A stretch of 9,219 bases of DNA from Nitrospirota bacterium (lineage in GTDB: Bacteria; Nitrospirota; CAKKRA01; 9FT-COMBO-42-15), in contig JAHFEP010000106.1 of assembly GCA_023248415.1 (NCBI GenBank), positions 1-9,219 of the forward strand, in the 5' to 3' direction. The position numbers and the translations under genes were made by a program. The notes below the pieces were generated by a model that was not told where the DNA came from, did not search any database, and saw only the letters and a list, made by a program, of their open reading frames with translations. Positions 7,832 to 9,219 of the stretch are shown here, piece by piece; the stretch's first letter is position 1, and every line of letters begins with the position of its first letter.

Positions 7832-8921
7832 TACGATTTCATTAGCTGCAATAAAAGCAGTATTTAGAGCAATAAAATATTTTGATAAAAAAAATGATTC
7901 TTTTGAGAAAAAAAAGACAGCAAATATCCTTATAATTAACACAACAGCAATAGGAGATACACTCTTATCAACTCCTGCAATAAGGGCAATCAGAAAAGGC
8001 TTTCCTTCTGCGTACATTGCTGCACTTGTCAGCAGGCCTGCAAAAGAGATATTATTGGCAAATAAAAATATAGATGAGCTTATTGATTACCAGCCTCGCA
8101 TAAACCTGCCGTATCTAATAAAACTTCCGACACTCTTGAAGATATTAAGAACAAAAAGATTTGAACTTGTGATTGTGTTGCATGGAAATGATCCTGATAC
8201 AGCGTCAATTGCATATCTGACAGGTGCATCACAGAGGCTCGGCTGGGAGGAGAGCAGGCTCTCTTTTTTATTTACAATGCCTGTAAAAACGCGGGATGAA
8301 GTAAAACATTTTGCGCAGGTGAGATTAGACATGCTCTCTGGCATTGGAGTTGTATCAGATGGCCTTGATATTGACATGCCTTTAAATTCAAATGATGAAG
8401 ATGAGGCATTAAAATTCTTAAGAAAAAATAACGTACAAACAGACGCTTTTGCTGGACTGCATTCCTTTGGCAGTAAGCCTTATAAATGGTGGCCATTTGA
8501 TAGGATGGCAAAAGTAGGTGATTATTTATATAAGAAATATAATCTTAAACCAATTATCTTTGGCGGTGTTAAGGAAAAAGAAAAGGCAATAGAAATGTCA
8601 GGAATGATGGAGATGAAGCCTTTAATTGCGGCAGGTGAGCTTAGCATCCGCGGCTCTGCAGCGCTTATTAAAAAGTGCAGATTATTTATTACCACAGACA
8701 GCGGGCCAATGCACATTGCACAGGCTGTAAAGACTCCAACAATAGCCCTTTTATGGTCAACAAGCACGCAAACAGGCCCTGTAAATAAAGACAGCATTAT
8801 ATTTTACGGCAATTGCAGCAATAAGGATAAAAATCCAACCGCATGTACAGAGACAATTCAAATTGAAGATGTTATGAAAGCTGTTGAAAAATTATTTTTG
8901 AATAAATCATTTTGTTCTTGA
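7824..8921 (+). CDS. GT9-family glycosyltransferase (heptosyltransferase-like), divergent
   Basis: Second GT9 protein, 365 residues. The core begins at residue 34 with NILIINTTAIGDTLLSTPAI, with catalytic-type Asp45, and continues with KRFELVIVLHGNDPDTA. HSFGSKPYKWWPFDRMAKV and PIIFGGVKEKEKA follow, and then the donor-site segment LFITTDSGPMHIAQAVKTPTIAL with Asp292. It differs from the first GT9. A Lys-rich, probably helical extension of about 33 residues precedes the core. The LFGPSG element is replaced by LLWSTS. The C-terminal cysteine cluster is reduced to Cys residues in GNCSNKDKNPTACTETI. The start ATG overlaps the preceding gene by 8 bp and has GAGGGG at 7812-7817 as ribosome site, so the extension looks genuine. 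Transfer of heptose is possible, but another sugar is equally open. Confidence 0.88.
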   Translation: MPNTISLAAIKAVFRAIKYFDKKNDSFEKKKTANILIINTTAIGDTLLSTPAIRAIRKGFPSAYIAALVSRPAKEILLANKNIDELIDYQPRINLPYLIKLPTLLKILRTKRFELVIVLHGNDPDTASIAYLTGASQRLGWEESRLSFLFTMPVKTRDEVKHFAQVRLDMLSGIGVVSDGLDIDMPLNSNDEDEALKFLRKNNVQTDAFAGLHSFGSKPYKWWPFDRMAKVGDYLYKKYNLKPIIFGGVKEKEKAIEMSGMMEMKPLIAAGELSIRGSAALIKKCRLFITTDSGPMHIAQAVKTPTIALLWSTSTQTGPVNKDSIIFYGNCSNKDKNPTACTETIQIEDVMKAVEKLFLNKSFCS

Positions 8922-8947
8922 CCTGACTGATATGTTTCTGCTATAGT
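8918..8947 (+). promoter_or_regulatory. Sigma70-type promoter for the csp gene
   Basis: TTGACC (8918-8923) as -35 and TATAGT (8942-8947) as -10 are separated by 18 bp. A TG at 8939-8940 makes an extended -10 (TGCTATAGT). The -35 box overlaps the TGA stop of the upstream GT9 gene. Transcription should begin near 8954, leaving a leader of about 95 nt. Seen by eye only. Confidence 0.65.
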
Positions 8948-8953
8948 GTATGA

Positions 8954-9046
8954 AAATTAGTTGTAGATTGGTTTACATGTTATGACAAATGCCGTAAAAA
9001 CACAAAACCTCTATAGCGAAAATCTATTGAAAGGAGGTATTGTGCA
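8954..9046 (+). promoter_or_regulatory. Long 5' leader of the csp mRNA
   Basis: About 93 nt, AT-rich, between the predicted transcription start and the csp ATG. Long leaders that act as temperature-responsive RNA structures are typical of cspA-type genes; a thermosensor role here is inference. I did not recognise a known cold-box sequence or a strong hairpin. It ends with a near-perfect Shine-Dalgarno, AGGAGG at 9032-9037, 9 nt before ATG. Confidence 0.4.
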
Positions 9047-9050
9047 ATGA
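8982..9050 (+). CDS. Possible 22-codon leader peptide overlapping the csp start
   Basis: ATG at 8982 opens a frame of 22 codons (MTNAVKTQNLYSENLLKGG, then IVQ) that ends in TGA at 9048-9050, giving an ATGA overlap with the csp start at 9047. It runs through the csp Shine-Dalgarno. No ribosome site precedes it, and a frame of this length can arise by chance, so it is listed only as a candidate for translational coupling. Confidence 0.2.
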   Translation: MTNAVKTQNLYSENLLKGGIVQ

Positions 9051-9219
9051 CAACAGGAAAAGTAAAGTGGTTTAATGAATCCAAAGGTTTTGGATTTATT
9101 GAACAGGAATCTGGTGAAGATGTTTTTGTGCATTTTTCTGCCATCTCGGGTGATGGTTTTAAAACCCTGAAAGAAGGTCAGAAGGTGCAGTTTGACATTA
9201 CAAAAGGCCCAAAAGGCCC
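9047..9219 (+). CDS. CspA-type cold-shock protein, 3' truncated by window edge
   Basis: Small single-stranded nucleic-acid-binding protein of the cold-shock domain family, which acts as an RNA chaperone in the cytoplasm. The 57 complete codons present begin MTTGKVKWFNESKGFGFIE and include both RNA-binding motifs, RNP1 (KGFGFI, residues 13-18) and RNP2 (VFVHF, residues 26-30). The end of the window falls in ITKGPKGP, about ten residues before the usual end of a 66-70 residue protein (QAANV-type ending expected). The start is fixed by AGGAGG at 9032-9037 and by the match to the conserved N-terminus. It has its own promoter and long leader and is functionally unrelated to the glycan genes upstream. 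No key RNA-binding aromatic residue is missing (Trp8, Phe15, Phe17, Phe27 and Phe30 are present). Confidence 0.96.
   Translation, partial: MTTGKVKWFNESKGFGFIEQESGEDVFVHFSAISGDGFKTLKEGQKVQFDITKGPKG

Noticed and set aside
8922..8960. Terminator after the last glycosyltransferase gene
   Set aside because: No GC-rich hairpin followed by a T-run is visible between the GT9 stop and the csp gene.
8950..8985. 11-codon frame right after the csp -10 box
   Set aside because: Its ATG would lie at or before the transcription start, it has no ribosome site, and it does not overlap the csp start.
9012..9017. Second -10-like TATAGC in the csp leader
   Set aside because: No -35-like hexamer lies 16-18 bp upstream; the nearest candidate, ATGACA at 8982-8987, is 24 bp away.
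9202..9219. 9-bp tandem repeat AAAAGGCCC x 2 at the right edge
   Set aside because: It encodes KGPKGP, which matches the usual C-terminal part of Csp proteins, so protein constraint explains it.

Overview
The window is AT-rich DNA, compact and coded entirely on the plus strand. It suggests a Gram-negative bacterium: it holds two GT9 (heptosyltransferase-type) glycosyltransferases, a family used mainly for lipopolysaccharide core assembly. The lepA-lepB pair followed directly by cell-surface glycosyltransferases, together with the dispersed-repeat fragments, is compatible with Desulfobacterota, Nitrospirota or a related uncultured lineage. That placement is an impression and was not tested. 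No phage, transposase, tRNA, rRNA or CRISPR feature was seen.

Layout. (1) 1-809: the 3' part of lepA (elongation factor 4), open at the left edge. (2) 831-1442: lepB, signal peptidase I. (3) 1449-8921: a six-gene surface-glycan block, in order a GT9 (WaaQ/heptosyltransferase III-like), a GT4, a glutamine-dependent asparagine synthetase-type amidotransferase, a CgeB-like GT1-superfamily glycosyltransferase, a second GT4 that starts with TTG, and a second, divergent GT9. (4) 8918-9219: a good sigma70-type promoter that begins inside the last codons of the second GT9, a leader of about 95 nt, and the first 57 codons of a CspA-type cold-shock protein, cut by the right edge.

Gene junctions from lepA to the last GT9 run from an 8-bp overlap to a 21-bp gap. 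I see no internal promoter or terminator, so the eight genes probably form one transcription unit with translational coupling. The six distal genes together look like the glycosyl-transfer part of an LPS core, O-antigen or other surface-glycan pathway. The amidotransferase could make asparagine or could amidate a sugar acid in the glycan; the sequence does not decide this. The csp gene is an independent unit.

The most notable non-gene signals are two repeat fragments absorbed into coding sequence: a 4 x 7-bp GGGGCAA-type tandem repeat inside the first GT9, and a palindromic dispersed repeat that supplies the last codons of the first GT4. There is also a 22-codon upstream reading frame whose stop overlaps the csp start codon. 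I did not find a clearly new biological system.
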